This document shows positions 10,036 through 19,764 of a DNA stretch of 64,000 nucleotides, one piece after another. Position 1 is the stretch's first letter. Every line of letters begins with the position of its first letter. The translations under genes and the position numbers were made by a program. The notes under the pieces are model-generated. The model did no database searches. It saw nothing but the letters and a program-made list of their open reading frames with translations, and was not told the origin of the DNA. This DNA comes from Paenibacillus senegalimassiliensis (GTDB lineage Bacteria > Bacillota > Bacilli > Paenibacillales > Paenibacillaceae): contig NZ_LN909046.1 in assembly GCF_001486585.1 (NCBI RefSeq), positions 1,674,001-1,738,000 of the forward strand, written 5' to 3'.

Positions 10036-10932
10036 TTACCCTTTGATCGAACCAATCATGACGCCCTTGACAAAGTGCCGCTGCACAAATGGATACATAA
10101 TCAGGACGGGCAGACTGGATACGATAATCACCGCATATTTGATACTCTCGGACAACAGAATTTTATCCTCAAGTCCTACATTTCCACCTTCTTCTCCAGC
10201 CGATTGGCTGATCATCAAGATCTCGCGCAGCACGAGTTGGAGCGGATACAGCTCTTCACTACGGATGTAGATAAGTGCGTTAAAGAATGCATTCCAGTGA
10301 CCCACAGCATAGAACAGAACCATAACTGCCAATATCGGCTTAGACAATGGCAAGATGATGCTAAGGAGCAATCTCCAGTTAGAGCAACCATCCATATGGG
10401 CTGCTTCTTGTAATTCCCAGGGAATGCTGGACTGAAAATAAGTTCTCATCACGATCAGATTATATGTGGAAATAGCCCCCGGAATGATGAGTGCCCACAT
10501 CGTATCGACCATCCCAAGCCCTTTGACGAGCAGATAACTGGGAATCAAGCCACCACTAAAGAACATGGTTAACGTAATAATCAACATCAGCCCTTTGCGA
10601 CCTGGTAGATCCGGTCTTGAGAGGGGATACGCGGCTAACAGTGTCATTACGATATTTATGAGTGTACCTACCACGGTGTATAGAATGGAGTTGCGATACC
10701 CGATCCAGATTTTGTCATTATGCAAAATATTATTGTAAGCCTCAAGTGTCACTCCCTTGGGCAGCAGCCATACCTCCCCATTCAGGACCCTCGCAGGATC
10801 ACTGAAAGAAGCCGCAACTACAAATAACAAAGGATAAAGTACGATGATAATAATTACCGCAGCTATCAAATATACAATGACATCGAACCGAAGTTCGTCC
10901 GATGGACCTTTCGCAGCTATTTTTTCAGCCAT
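10036..10932 (-). CDS. Carbohydrate ABC transporter permease, LplC/MalG type
   Basis: Membrane subunit of the second sugar importer, 298 residues. The EAA loop reads LQEAAHMDGCSNWRLLLSIILP and the C-terminus ends FVKGVMIGSIKG, as in its homologue at the left edge. The ribosome site AGGAGAAG precedes the ATG. It is separated by 15 bases from the LplB-type gene and 20 from the GH51 gene, so it is cotranscribed with the hydrolases that use the imported sugars. Confidence 0.93.
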   Translation of the reverse strand: MAEKIAAKGPSDELRFDVIVYLIAAVIIIIVLYPLLFVVAASFSDPARVLNGEVWLLPKGVTLEAYNNILHNDKIWIGYRNSILYTVVGTLINIVMTLLAAYPLSRPDLPGRKGLMLIITLTMFFSGGLIPSYLLVKGLGMVDTMWALIIPGAISTYNLIVMRTYFQSSIPWELQEAAHMDGCSNWRLLLSIILPLSKPILAVMVLFYAVGHWNAFFNALIYIRSEELYPLQLVLREILMISQSAGEEGGNVGLEDKILLSESIKYAVIIVSSLPVLIMYPFVQRHFVKGVMIGSIKG

Positions 10933-10947
10933 TCTTCTTCTCCTCCC

Positions 10948-11907
10948 CTACCAAAGGCTCGTCTCCGATGTTTTTCGTGCAAAGCGGTTCACAAGCAGCA
11001 AGAGCGTCAGATTAATCAAGGAGTTGAAGAGTCCGATGGCCGCCGTGTAACTATACTCTCCCTTTAGAATCCCCGTTGTATAGACAAAGGTCGAGATCAC
11101 GTCACTTGCTTCGAGATTCAAGTTATTTTGCATGAGCAAAATTTTCTCAAATCCGATATTCATAAATTGGCCAATGTCCAGGATCAGCAAGATAACAATG
11201 ACAGGAACAATCCCTGGTAGAGATACGTGCCAGATGCGGCGTAGCCGAGAGGCACCGTCCATTTTGGCGGCTTCATATAATTGCGGATTAATTCCGCTAA
11301 GTCCCGCAATATAAATGATCGATTGCCAGCCCATGTTCTGCCAAATATTTGAACCAATGAAGATAGTCTTGAACCATCCCGCCGATTCCATAAAGCGAAC
11401 GGACGATCCACCCAAGCCCTGAATCAGCATGTTAATGGGGCCATTTGCCGAGAGCATCACGTTCAAAATCCCTACGATAACAACAACTGAAATAAAATGC
11501 GGGATATAAGTAATATTTTGCAGCAGCTTGCTGTAGCTCTTGCTACGAATTTCGTTAATTAACAGCGCTAACATAATGGGGATTGGAAAAGCAAGCAATA
11601 GTGAGAGCAGGTTGATTGACAGAGTATTCCAGAGCAATCTTCCAAAATAGTAAGAATCGAAGAAGCGCTGGAAATGCTCAAACCCTACCCAACTGCTGCC
11701 GAGAATTCCCTTGCCGGGATTGAAATTTTTAAAAGCAATTTGCAGCCCATAAAGAGGGCCGTAATGGAACAACAAATACCATACAATCGGCACTAGCAAC
11801 ATGAGGTACAAATCATATCTCTTGGCGATTTGTCTGAGCAGGCGGTTGCCCCGTTCCGAACGGAACTGGGGCACCACGACAGTCTCATGGATTTTTGCGT
11901 TCTTCAT
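10948..11907 (-). CDS. Carbohydrate ABC transporter permease, LplB type
   Basis: Partner permease of 319 residues. The first membrane helix begins near YDLYLMLLVPIVWYLLFHYGP and the EAA loop is YEAAKMDGASRLRRIWHVSLP. Two in-frame ATGs lie close together. The one at 11907 has better spacing (nine bases) from AGGAG than the one at 11913. It follows the binding-protein gene by about 33 bases in the leftward operon. The family role is translocation of an oligosaccharide delivered by the lipoprotein. Confidence 0.93.
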   Translation of the reverse strand: MKNAKIHETVVVPQFRSERGNRLLRQIAKRYDLYLMLLVPIVWYLLFHYGPLYGLQIAFKNFNPGKGILGSSWVGFEHFQRFFDSYYFGRLLWNTLSINLLSLLLAFPIPIMLALLINEIRSKSYSKLLQNITYIPHFISVVVIVGILNVMLSANGPINMLIQGLGGSSVRFMESAGWFKTIFIGSNIWQNMGWQSIIYIAGLSGINPQLYEAAKMDGASRLRRIWHVSLPGIVPVIVILLILDIGQFMNIGFEKILLMQNNLNLEASDVISTFVYTTGILKGEYSYTAAIGLFNSLINLTLLLLVNRFARKTSETSLW

Positions 11908-11940
11908 GAACATCCACTCCTATCCGCAAGACGATTTACT

Positions 11941-13515
11941 TTATTTCTCCATTTTGTCATAGGCTTCTTGATAAATTTGCTGTAATTCTTCCAGATTCAT
12001 TTTCTTCAGAGTGGCCTGGAATTCATCCCATTTATCGAAGCTCAGCGCACCCGCAATAAATTTGGTGCTTTGTTCTTCATAATACTTGTCGATATCATTA
12101 CGAAGCATATTTACCTTTTGAGCTGTCTCTTCGTCAAACATAGGAGCAGCATAGCGAACTTCCGGCATATACGGGTCCAGCTTTTTTTGTGCTTCCTGAA
12201 CCTGTGGAGGGTTGATATAAGAAGCGACATACTCACTGATGATATGTGGTGCTCCTCCTCCGGCATAAGGTGTCAGCTTCGGTTGTGTCTCAGCCGTCGA
12301 GAATTCCGGTTTGTAGTGCGGAATGCCGTCAACGATTTCGTAATGTTCACCTTCCCGGCCGAACCGTAGCAGTGTTGAGCCTTCATCGGTATAGAAGTAG
12401 TCAATCCAGCGTAGAGATACTTCCGGGTATTTATTAACGGACGTAATGGCAAATGCTCCGGGATCTCTCGGAACCGGTGAACCCTGGGATTGCAGACGAT
12501 CACCATAAGGTCCTTCCGGCGGTGCAATGCCTACATATTGGTCAGCAATTGGCAGGAAGTTATTGTTCGTTTGATCAAAGAACATTCCTGTGTTACCAGT
12601 CCCTTGCTTGGCCAAAAATTGAGCTTCGGTTTGAGAGAAAATTTCAGGATCAAGCAATTTCTCCTTATACAGCTTGTTCAAATACATCAGCAATTCCTTG
12701 TTCTTCTCGTTCCCCATCCAAATTTCAACCTTGTCGTCCACGATATTAATGTTGTAGCCAAACTGTAGATCCAGCCCATAGGATCCGCTCATGGCAACTA
12801 CAATAGGAAGTCCTGTACGAGCCGTTAATGGAAGCTCATCCTTCTGTCCGTTCCCGTTCGGATCTCCATCGCGGAAGGCAACCAGCACATCGTATAACTC
12901 ATCCAGCGTTTCCGGTTCCTTCAAGTTCAACTTCTCCAGCCAGGCTTTATTGATCCATTTCTTGTCTGTACGCGCGGAACCCAGAGTTACAATGCCAGGA
13001 AGTGAGTAAATATGCCCTTCAGGAGTCGTAATCGCTGCGCGAATTTCCGGATACTGCTCCATCAATTTATTGAAATTCGGAGCATATTCTTCGATCATAT
13101 CTTCGAGAGGAATCAATTGACCTCCAGCACCGTAACGAACGGCCTCCAGAGGAGTGATGCCTGAACGGAACATTACGTCTGGCAATTCGTTAGAAGCAAA
13201 CAGCAGATTTTTCTTCTCCTGGAACCCATCTGTAGGTGCTTCAATAAATTCTACCTTTACATTGCTCATCTTCTCGTAATCCTGGAATACAGGCATATCC
13301 TTGAATGGCCCGTTGACCGGGGCAATTCGGGTGAACATTTTCAGCGTAATCGGCTCCTGAACAATCGGGAATCCTTCCTTGCTGACCACCACCTCGGAAC
13401 CTCCCCCGGCGGCGGATTTCTTATTGTCGCCCCCGGCGCCACAGCCTCCCAGCACCAATGCGGCAACCAGCATCGTGCTGATAGCAGCTTTCCCCCAGTT
13501 TCTGTGTTTGTACAT
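11941..13515 (-). CDS. Extracellular sugar-binding lipoprotein, LplA/YtcQ type
   Basis: Receptor of the second importer, 524 residues. The start at 13515 is preceded by AAAGGAGGTC; a longer frame reaching 13554 would place 13 residues before a normal signal peptide and covers the ribosome site itself. The signal peptide ends in LGGC. The loop GDPNGNGQKDELPL is characteristic of the family. It heads the operon binding protein, LplB, LplC, GH51, GH2. A good promoter and a cre-like site lie just upstream, so carbon catabolite control is likely. Confidence 0.93.
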   Translation of the reverse strand: MYKHRNWGKAAISTMLVAALVLGGCGAGGDNKKSAAGGGSEVVVSKEGFPIVQEPITLKMFTRIAPVNGPFKDMPVFQDYEKMSNVKVEFIEAPTDGFQEKKNLLFASNELPDVMFRSGITPLEAVRYGAGGQLIPLEDMIEEYAPNFNKLMEQYPEIRAAITTPEGHIYSLPGIVTLGSARTDKKWINKAWLEKLNLKEPETLDELYDVLVAFRDGDPNGNGQKDELPLTARTGLPIVVAMSGSYGLDLQFGYNINIVDDKVEIWMGNEKNKELLMYLNKLYKEKLLDPEIFSQTEAQFLAKQGTGNTGMFFDQTNNNFLPIADQYVGIAPPEGPYGDRLQSQGSPVPRDPGAFAITSVNKYPEVSLRWIDYFYTDEGSTLLRFGREGEHYEIVDGIPHYKPEFSTAETQPKLTPYAGGGAPHIISEYVASYINPPQVQEAQKKLDPYMPEVRYAAPMFDEETAQKVNMLRNDIDKYYEEQSTKFIAGALSFDKWDEFQATLKKMNLEELQQIYQEAYDKMEK

Positions 13516-13552
13516 CTTGACATGACCTCCTTTAAAAGTACAAAGCCATAAC

Positions 13553-13608
13553 ATGTAAGCGTTTACTAAGATGTGAGTTCATTATATTTCGTACAGGTCA
13601 GGTCGCAA
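13553..13608 (-). promoter_or_regulatory. Promoter with downstream cre-like CcpA site for the GH51/GH2 transporter operon
   Basis: On the minus strand, TTGCGA (13603-13608) and TATAAT (13581-13586) are 16 bases apart. Just downstream, 13553-13568 reads AGTAAACGCTTACA on the same strand, one mismatch from the cre consensus. A CcpA site overlapping the start of transcription would act as a roadblock. The match is seen; the regulation is inferred. Confidence 0.6.
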
Positions 13609-13648
13609 ATTACACAAATATGACTACTTACTCTACTTATTTGTGGAG

Positions 13649-15238
13649 TTACTTGGCGTGTTCGTCCGACTTGAGCTGCTGCACATAGGCCTGCGGAGTC
13701 ATTCCGGTCCATTCCTTAAAGACTTTGAAGAAATAATTATAGGTGCTGAAGCCCACTTGCCCACTAACTTGCTTGACTGAATAACGGCCACTCTCCAGCA
13801 GCTTTCGGCTAGCATCAATCCGCACCCGGTTGACATATTCGGAGAAGGTCATACCTGCCTCTTCCTTGAAGATGCGACTCAGATAAGACGAGCTCAAGCC
13901 AATAGCCCCCGCTGCCAATTCCAAGGTAATATAACTTGAATATTTCTCCAGAATCAGCAGGACAGCCTGAGATACATGCCGAGAGTAGGGACCAGCGGCC
14001 CGCTCCTCCTTGAGGCGCTGCAACAGTTCCTCATAGTAGGATTGCAGCCACTTCTCTAGCTCCGCTGTCTGAGCGATACGGCCCAATTCTTCGCGTGTCG
14101 GCAAGGTTCCCGGCTCTTCTTCACCGGTTAGAGGAATCCACTTGCGCGCAGCCTTCTCCCCGATCGACAGCAACTCCCGGACAATCATTTGCACCGCTGG
14201 AGCATGGATAGGCTGTTCACGTACACCGTCAAATACGGAAGCAATCAAGCTGTATACGCCTTGACGATCCAGATTCTCCACCGACAGCAGCAATTGCTTC
14301 TGTTCCTCTATGGTCAGAGCAATCCGTTCGGAATGCTTACCCGCCAATGCCAGGGTAGGGCAGGCATCCAGACGCTTCTCCGCGTTACGATAACTGGCCT
14401 CCAGCCCCAGCAAGCTACTGCAAACATGCCCCACCGCATAGGTGCAGGTCAGGTTAAGAAATAATTCCAGGGAATGGCGCAGGTGACTCATTAATCGTTC
14501 TGCCTCGCTAGCCGCAACTCGTTCACTACGTTCCTGAAAGGCAAAAATCACGGCAATTCGTCCATTCTCTACGTAAGCAGCCGTTCGCTCCGGCAGTTCA
14601 CCCAAGCTTTGCTGAATCATATCCAGGGCTTGCCGGACCATATGGTTCGTCTGGACGTCGCTACGAGCTTCCGTCAGCAACAGGAAGGAAGAGATTTGCA
14701 TCGCTCCCACGGTATAACATACGGTCTGCTCGAACATTGCCTTCTCCCGGACATAGTCCATCATCTCCTGGGTTGCTTCGGCTTGGCCCTGCAACATCTG
14801 CGCCACCAGTTCGCGTACCTTCCAGATATCCTCCACCTCAACCGGTTTGGTATCCCGTTCAACCACAGACACGCGGACCGCTTTCTGCAATACGTTGATT
14901 AGCGTAGACCCATCCAACCGATGCTTGAGCAAATAATCCACTGCTCCATTCTGCAAGCACTCCCGTACATAATCGTAATTGTCATAGCTGCTGAGCATGA
15001 TCGTTTTGACAAAGGGATACTGCTGCTGAATTTTCCGGTTCAATTCAACCCCGTTCATTCCCTGCATATCCACGTCGAGAATGACGATATGAGGATGAAC
15101 GCTCGCTATCATCTCCAGTGCCGAAGCCCCATCGAAGGCTTGCCCACACAATTCGAAGTCTCCCTCCTGCCAATTCGATAAGGTTCTGAGATGGTGATAC
15201 ACCAATGGCTCGTCATCTACCAGCAATACTTGATACAT
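13649..15238 (-). CDS. yesN: Two-component response regulator, YesN type (receiver plus AraC DNA-binding domain)
   Basis: Cytoplasmic response regulator of 529 residues paired with the histidine kinase encoded immediately upstream. The receiver domain (about 1-120) has the acidic pair VDDEP and the phosphorylation site in VILDVDMQGMNG (Asp about 55). A long central linker follows, then two AraC-type helix-turn-helix motifs (about 425-525; GQVGFSTYNYFFKVFKEWTG). I chose the ATG at 15238, six bases after GAGGGG. The next upstream ATG at 15244 is too close to that site. It is 14 bases from the kinase gene and divergent from nothing, so kinase and regulator are one transcript. It most likely activates the adjacent arabinoside transporter operon. 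Confidence 0.9.
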   Translation of the reverse strand: MYQVLLVDDEPLVYHHLRTLSNWQEGDFELCGQAFDGASALEMIASVHPHIVILDVDMQGMNGVELNRKIQQQYPFVKTIMLSSYDNYDYVRECLQNGAVDYLLKHRLDGSTLINVLQKAVRVSVVERDTKPVEVEDIWKVRELVAQMLQGQAEATQEMMDYVREKAMFEQTVCYTVGAMQISSFLLLTEARSDVQTNHMVRQALDMIQQSLGELPERTAAYVENGRIAVIFAFQERSERVAASEAERLMSHLRHSLELFLNLTCTYAVGHVCSSLLGLEASYRNAEKRLDACPTLALAGKHSERIALTIEEQKQLLLSVENLDRQGVYSLIASVFDGVREQPIHAPAVQMIVRELLSIGEKAARKWIPLTGEEEPGTLPTREELGRIAQTAELEKWLQSYYEELLQRLKEERAAGPYSRHVSQAVLLILEKYSSYITLELAAGAIGLSSSYLSRIFKEEAGMTFSEYVNRVRIDASRKLLESGRYSVKQVSGQVGFSTYNYFFKVFKEWTGMTPQAYVQQLKSDEHAK

Positions 15239-15252
15239 GCTCATCCCCTCTT

Positions 15253-17043
15253 TCAACGATGTGTGTCCTTCTCCTCCAGCCGGGGGAACCTGATCTCTAC
15301 CTTCGTATACCACCCTGGCTCACTATACAGCTTGATTCCATACGGCTCGCCAAACCTCCGACGTATCCGCTCATGAGTATTGCGCACTCCCATGCCCGTA
15401 AATCGGGAGGCTGTTCCATGGGCTGGTCCCGTCCCCCTCGTCAAAGCATCGATATGTTCTTTGTCCATCCCCTTGCCGTTGTCCATGACCTCTATCTTTA
15501 AATCCCCATCCTCCTCATACACCCGTACCACCACATAACCTCCGTGGGCCGAGGGCTCCAAGCCGTGCACCAATGCGTTCTCAACAATTGGCTGCAAGGA
15601 TAACTTCACGATCTGGCAATCCAGCAAAGCCTCGTCCTCGATCTGAAAATGAACGGGAACCGGCTCCATGAATCTGTATTTGGCGATGGCTACATAGCTG
15701 CTTACATAATCCAGTTCCTCCCGCACCGTCAGCAACTCTCGGGAATTCCCCAGCACACCGCGCATTAGCTCAACCAAAGCCCCGGACACCTCTTCAATAT
15801 TAGGCACGCCATTTAGCTTCGCTAAATATTTGATCGTATTCAGCGAGTTATAGAGAAAATGAGGCCGGATTTGCGCCTGCAAGGCCGTCAGCTCTGCTTC
15901 CCGCTTATCCTGTTCACTGGTACGTATGTCTTCCATTAGCCGCTTCAACTCGTCAATCATCGTAATAAATACCCGGTACAGGTCACCGATTTCATCCCTG
16001 GTCTCAATCTCCGTCCTCGGAAAGTCCAAATTTCCATCCTTCACCCGCATCATCATCGTCTTCAAGCGGCGGATATGAAGTGTGGTGCGAAAGGACATCT
16101 GCAGCGACCCGATCAAGACGATGATAAAGACCACCACCGACACCTCAACCATCAAATTGCGAATTCTGATAGATTCACTCAGCAGGGAACCCAGAGGAAT
16201 CAGGGCCCTGGTTGTCCAGCCCGTATATTCCGACTTTCGGCTAACGACAATATAAGGTTGCCCGTCAATGATCTGCTCGACGGGTTCCACCGTGTTCGTT
16301 ACTGCCGCCGTATCATAGATGACCTTCGACATGGCGCCCGAGATGGAGCTCGGTGCGGAATCCGACTGGTAGACCAACTCCTTCTGTCCGTCCAGCACGT
16401 ACAGAACACTATCATCCGTTGGCTTCACGCCATATGTGTTGCGAATAAACTCATATTTCAAATCAACCATAACCACACCGATGGTCTCACGATCATAACG
16501 AAGCACACGGCCTACAGAAATAGCTTCAATGCCGCCTTCATACTTAAAGTAGGCATGTCGCTCCCCATGCTGGAGCATGAAATCCATCGTCTTCGTCTCC
16601 AGAAAGTTACGATCGATCCATGGTCCGCCGGAGAAGAACACCTTACCGTTCAGACCAATTACCGCTATCCGTGTAATGTAAGGCTTATAATCAATCAGGC
16701 CGGACAGATATTCAGTAATTCGCTTCTGCTCCTGGAACCATTCATAGCTGATCTCCTCGCTTGGACTCAGTACCGTATCGATCACGGTATTTTTGTTCGT
16801 CACTACTACCGTGTTTAATCGATCGATTTCAGTCAACATCACGTTCAGAGATTCATCGGCCTGACGGATGCTGTCCGACACCGAGGTGATTGCGTTGCGC
16901 TTGATCGTATCACGCATATTAACATAGATAATGCTAGTGATCGCAACGATTGCCAGCAGCGTTAGCAAGCCAAAAGCAATAAATATTTTCCCCTGGATTC
17001 CCAGTCTGGGTGAAATCCATTCGCGTAACCTGGCCAGCGTCAT
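15253..17043 (-). CDS. yesM: Two-component sensor histidine kinase, YesM type
   Basis: Membrane sensor of 596 residues. It has a first transmembrane helix near residues 18-40, an extracytoplasmic Cache-like sensing region to about 290, a second helix at about 296-316, and a HAMP segment. The His_kinase domain carries the phospho-acceptor in QIRPHFLYNSLNTI. The ATPase domain contains LQPIVENALVHGLEP and DNGKGMD. AAAGGAGC precedes the ATG. The family senses extracellular sugars, sometimes with a binding protein, and signals to YesN-type regulators. Confidence 0.92.
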   Translation of the reverse strand: MTLARLREWISPRLGIQGKIFIAFGLLTLLAIVAITSIIYVNMRDTIKRNAITSVSDSIRQADESLNVMLTEIDRLNTVVVTNKNTVIDTVLSPSEEISYEWFQEQKRITEYLSGLIDYKPYITRIAVIGLNGKVFFSGGPWIDRNFLETKTMDFMLQHGERHAYFKYEGGIEAISVGRVLRYDRETIGVVMVDLKYEFIRNTYGVKPTDDSVLYVLDGQKELVYQSDSAPSSISGAMSKVIYDTAAVTNTVEPVEQIIDGQPYIVVSRKSEYTGWTTRALIPLGSLLSESIRIRNLMVEVSVVVFIIVLIGSLQMSFRTTLHIRRLKTMMMRVKDGNLDFPRTEIETRDEIGDLYRVFITMIDELKRLMEDIRTSEQDKREAELTALQAQIRPHFLYNSLNTIKYLAKLNGVPNIEEVSGALVELMRGVLGNSRELLTVREELDYVSSYVAIAKYRFMEPVPVHFQIEDEALLDCQIVKLSLQPIVENALVHGLEPSAHGGYVVVRVYEEDGDLKIEVMDNGKGMDKEHIDALTRGTGPAHGTASRFTGMGVRNTHERIRRRFGEPYGIKLYSEPGWYTKVEIRFPRLEEKDTHR

Positions 17044-17084
17044 AGGCTATGCTCCTTTGTAGCAAAATCAGAGTCGAATAAATA

Positions 17085-17096
17085 GTAAGCGCTTAC
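17085..17096. promoter_or_regulatory. Cre-like palindrome upstream of yesMN
   Basis: GTAAGCGCTTAC is a perfect 12-bp palindrome 42 bases upstream of the kinase start. It matches the core of CcpA sites, so the two-component system itself may be under catabolite repression. A LacI-family site is an alternative reading. Confidence 0.5.
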
Positions 17097-17146
17097 CAAA
17101 TGCACTTGAAATAAGCCTACCCCTCTATAATAGTTTCCGCTCCCTC

Positions 17147-18016
17147 TCAGGCGCTGCCCTCAGCCCGCATGACCAAAGGAGGTACCTTATAATAAACCTT
17201 GAAGGCCCGAGTGAACGTGTACAAGTTCGGATAACCCAGAGACAAGGCAATTTCCGTTACTGAGGCATCCGTCTCCCTTAATAATTGTTTGGCCTTATCC
17301 ATACGGATTTGCTGTAAATACTTCTGCGGTGAAACTCCCACCTGTTCGGCAAATATATTGGAGAAATAAGACCGATGTACCCCCGCAAATGCAGCCACCT
17401 GCTGTACGGATATCCCTTCTGTAGCATGGAGGTCCATAAATTCCATACATTCGCGTATCCAGTCCGAAGGTTCGTTTGGCTGCACAGGCACAGGTAGCGT
17501 GCCCGGAATAAACTCCGCCAACAGACCGCAGATGAGCGACTGCAATTCCAGAGCAATGGCAGGATTGCCCCTCTCTACGGCGGCCATCTTACCAAGCATC
17601 TGCTTCAGCAGTTCTTCAGCTTGGGCCGTTGTTAGCCCTTGACCATAGGGCCTATCGGGCGTAACTCCGGCCAGACGCAGCAATGACTTCACACGGCTGC
17701 CGTCCATCGCCAGCCAGCTCATTTGCAGCGGCTCTTCCGAAGATAGGGCGTAATAATTGTACGTCCTGCCCGGGAACAAGCAGAACAAGTCACCGCTCCC
17801 CAGTTCAATAGACTTGTCGGCAAATTCAAGACATAACCTGCCGGCATGTACAACGTGCAGACTGTAGCATTCGATTCGCTTAGGTCCCACCCGGTAGTGA
17901 GCTTTAGCTATACTGTTGCCGCCGCGAACGGGCCACAACCGCGCCTCTTTGTCCCACTGTCCAGGCGTATAGTAGATGAACTCAGCAAATTCATGGTCAT
18001 ACTCCTGCATGCTCAC
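17147..18016 (-). CDS. AraC family transcriptional regulator
   Basis: Regulator of about 289 residues with an N-terminal cupin-like domain (about 30-140) and C-terminal double helix-turn-helix (about 190-285; EIALSLGYPNLYTFTRAFKVYYK). AAAGGAG precedes a GTG at 18016 by eight bases, which I take as the start; an ATG at 18010 and a GTG at 18025 are alternatives. It is followed by yesM on the same strand and is divergent from the sulfatase gene, with a perfect palindrome in the shared upstream region. It could control either neighbour; the target is not determined. Confidence 0.87.
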   Translation of the reverse strand: MSMQEYDHEFAEFIYYTPGQWDKEARLWPVRGGNSIAKAHYRVGPKRIECYSLHVVHAGRLCLEFADKSIELGSGDLFCLFPGRTYNYYALSSEEPLQMSWLAMDGSRVKSLLRLAGVTPDRPYGQGLTTAQAEELLKQMLGKMAAVERGNPAIALELQSLICGLLAEFIPGTLPVPVQPNEPSDWIRECMEFMDLHATEGISVQQVAAFAGVHRSYFSNIFAEQVGVSPQKYLQQIRMDKAKQLLRETDASVTEIALSLGYPNLYTFTRAFKVYYKVPPLVMRAEGSA

Positions 18017-18043
18017 CAAACCCACTCCTTTCCTGAAAATTTA

Positions 18044-18059
18044 TTGTTGTATACAACAA
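18044..18059. promoter_or_regulatory. Perfect palindrome with GntR-type core
   Basis: TTGTTGTATACAACAA is a perfect 16-bp inverted repeat between the divergent AraC and sulfatase genes. Its core TTGTATACAA is identical to the palindrome upstream of uxuA at 47837-47852. GntR-family proteins of the FadR type bind such sites. Confidence 0.5.
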
Positions 18060-18138
18060 AATGACAACCTTTAGATAACAGAAGGACATTTATTAAACAT
18101 TGATATTACACTATTATCATAATAGGAGGGGATATTTT

Positions 18139-19677
18139 TTGTCTAGTAAACCTAACATTTTACTAATTACAAGCGACCAACAGCATTGGGATACCATCGG
18201 TGCATTTCAATCGGAAATTTCCACACCTAATCTGGATCGTCTGGCCCAGCAAGGGACAACATTTGGCCGGGCTTACTGCCCCAACCCAACCTGTACGCCA
18301 AGCCGCTCTTCCATGATTACTGGCCTGTATCCCAGCCAGCATGGAGCCTGGACCTTGGGCACGAAGCTATCAGAAGACCAACCCACCGTTGGTGATGCTT
18401 TCAATGAAGCAGGTTATCAAACCTCACTGATCGGTAAGGCACATTTTCAACCCTTAAAATCTACGGAAGCTTATGAATCCAAGGAAGCCTATCCGATTCT
18501 TCAGGATCTGGAATACTGGAAGGGCTTCCATGGACCATTCTATGGATTCGATCATGTGGAATTGGCTCGCAATCATACGAATGAAGCCCATGTCGGCCAA
18601 CACTATGCTCTTTGGCTGGAGGAACAGGGTTGTCACAACTGGCGGGACTACTTCCTGCCACCTACCGGCACGATGGACCCGGAGCAAACCTACAAGTGGC
18701 CAATTCCTGAGAAATATCATTACAACACCTGGATTGCCGAACGTACAAATGCCCGGCTGGAAGAACACCAGAAAGAGGGTGACCCCTTCTTCCTCTGGGC
18801 CAGCTTCTTCGATCCACATCCAGAGTATCTGGCCCCCGAGCCTTGGGATACGATGTATGATCCCGAGAAGCTGACGATTCCGGGCCTTGTACCAGGGGAG
18901 CATGATCGCAATCCTCCTCATTTCGGCTTGACCCAGGAGGATGATCCTGATTTCTCCCATCTGATGGAGACTGGCTTTGGCATTCATGGCTACCGATCCC
19001 ATCACTACTACGAGTATGGGGCCAAGCATCGCCTGACCGAATACGACAAGAAGAAGCTGGTCGCCGTCTACTACGGCATGATCAGCCTCATGGACAAGTA
19101 TATCGGCCGAATACTCGACAAGTTGGATGAACTTGGTCTGGCCGACAATACACTGGTGGTCTTTACGACCGATCACGGCCATTTCTTCGGGCAGCACGGT
19201 CTGCAAGCCAAGGGCGGCTTCCATTATGAGGACTTGATCAAGCTGCCGTTCATCGTGAGATACCCGGGCAAGGTCCCTGCCGGCCAACGTTCCGATGCGA
19301 TCCAGTCACTGGTAGACCTGGTGCCGACCTTCCTGTCCTTCTGCGATTTGCCGATTCCGTCATCCATCGCCGGCGTAGATCAGAAGAAGGTGTGGCTTGG
19401 TCAGCAAGATCAGGCACGGGACCACGCCATATGTGAATTCCGTCATGAGCCCACCACAATTCATCAGAAGACCTATGTGGATGCCCGCTACAAAATTACG
19501 GTGTACTACAACCAAACTTACGGGGAAATTTTCGATTTGCAGGAGGACCCGAAGGAACTGCACAATCTGTGGGATGAGCCCGGGTATGAACAGTTAAAGA
19601 CAGAATTGCTGCTTAAATATGTATGGGCCGAGCTTGGCAAGGAACCCTTGGCCATGCCAAGAATTCACCACGCATAG
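18139..19677 (+). CDS. Sulfatase, cysteine type (S1 family)
   Basis: Removes sulfate esters from an unknown, probably carbohydrate, substrate. The 512-residue protein has the sulfatase signature CTPSRSSMITG with Cys52 as the residue converted to formylglycine, and N-terminal SDQQHWD metal ligands. TTDHGHFFGQHGL supplies further metal ligands. I chose TTG at 18139, seven bases after AGGAGGGG; this begins LSSKPNILLITSD as in homologues. There is no signal peptide, so it acts in the cytoplasm. Maturation can be done by the radical SAM enzyme encoded at 22455-23618. The substrate is unknown; related proteins are annotated as arylsulfatases or choline sulfatases. Confidence 0.92.
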   Translation: MSSKPNILLITSDQQHWDTIGAFQSEISTPNLDRLAQQGTTFGRAYCPNPTCTPSRSSMITGLYPSQHGAWTLGTKLSEDQPTVGDAFNEAGYQTSLIGKAHFQPLKSTEAYESKEAYPILQDLEYWKGFHGPFYGFDHVELARNHTNEAHVGQHYALWLEEQGCHNWRDYFLPPTGTMDPEQTYKWPIPEKYHYNTWIAERTNARLEEHQKEGDPFFLWASFFDPHPEYLAPEPWDTMYDPEKLTIPGLVPGEHDRNPPHFGLTQEDDPDFSHLMETGFGIHGYRSHHYYEYGAKHRLTEYDKKKLVAVYYGMISLMDKYIGRILDKLDELGLADNTLVVFTTDHGHFFGQHGLQAKGGFHYEDLIKLPFIVRYPGKVPAGQRSDAIQSLVDLVPTFLSFCDLPIPSSIAGVDQKKVWLGQQDQARDHAICEFRHEPTTIHQKTYVDARYKITVYYNQTYGEIFDLQEDPKELHNLWDEPGYEQLKTELLLKYVWAELGKEPLAMPRIHHA

Positions 19678-19698
19678 ATCAAACTAAGCACTGCCTAC

Positions 19699-19747
19699 AA
19701 TAAACGACGCCCCTGCCGCAAATCGCAGCCAAGGGGCGTCGTTTATT
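19699..19747. terminator. Strong bidirectional intrinsic terminator
   Basis: A 16-bp stem (AATAAACGACGCCCCT with its complement ending at 19747) is followed by a T run. It separates the convergent sulfatase and chromate transporter genes. Confidence 0.87.
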
Positions 19748-19764
19748 TTTAAAATTGATCAATT

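Noticed and set aside
18454..19287. Long minus-strand open frame opposite the sulfatase gene
   Set aside because: It is a shadow of the sulfatase reading frame with no domain.
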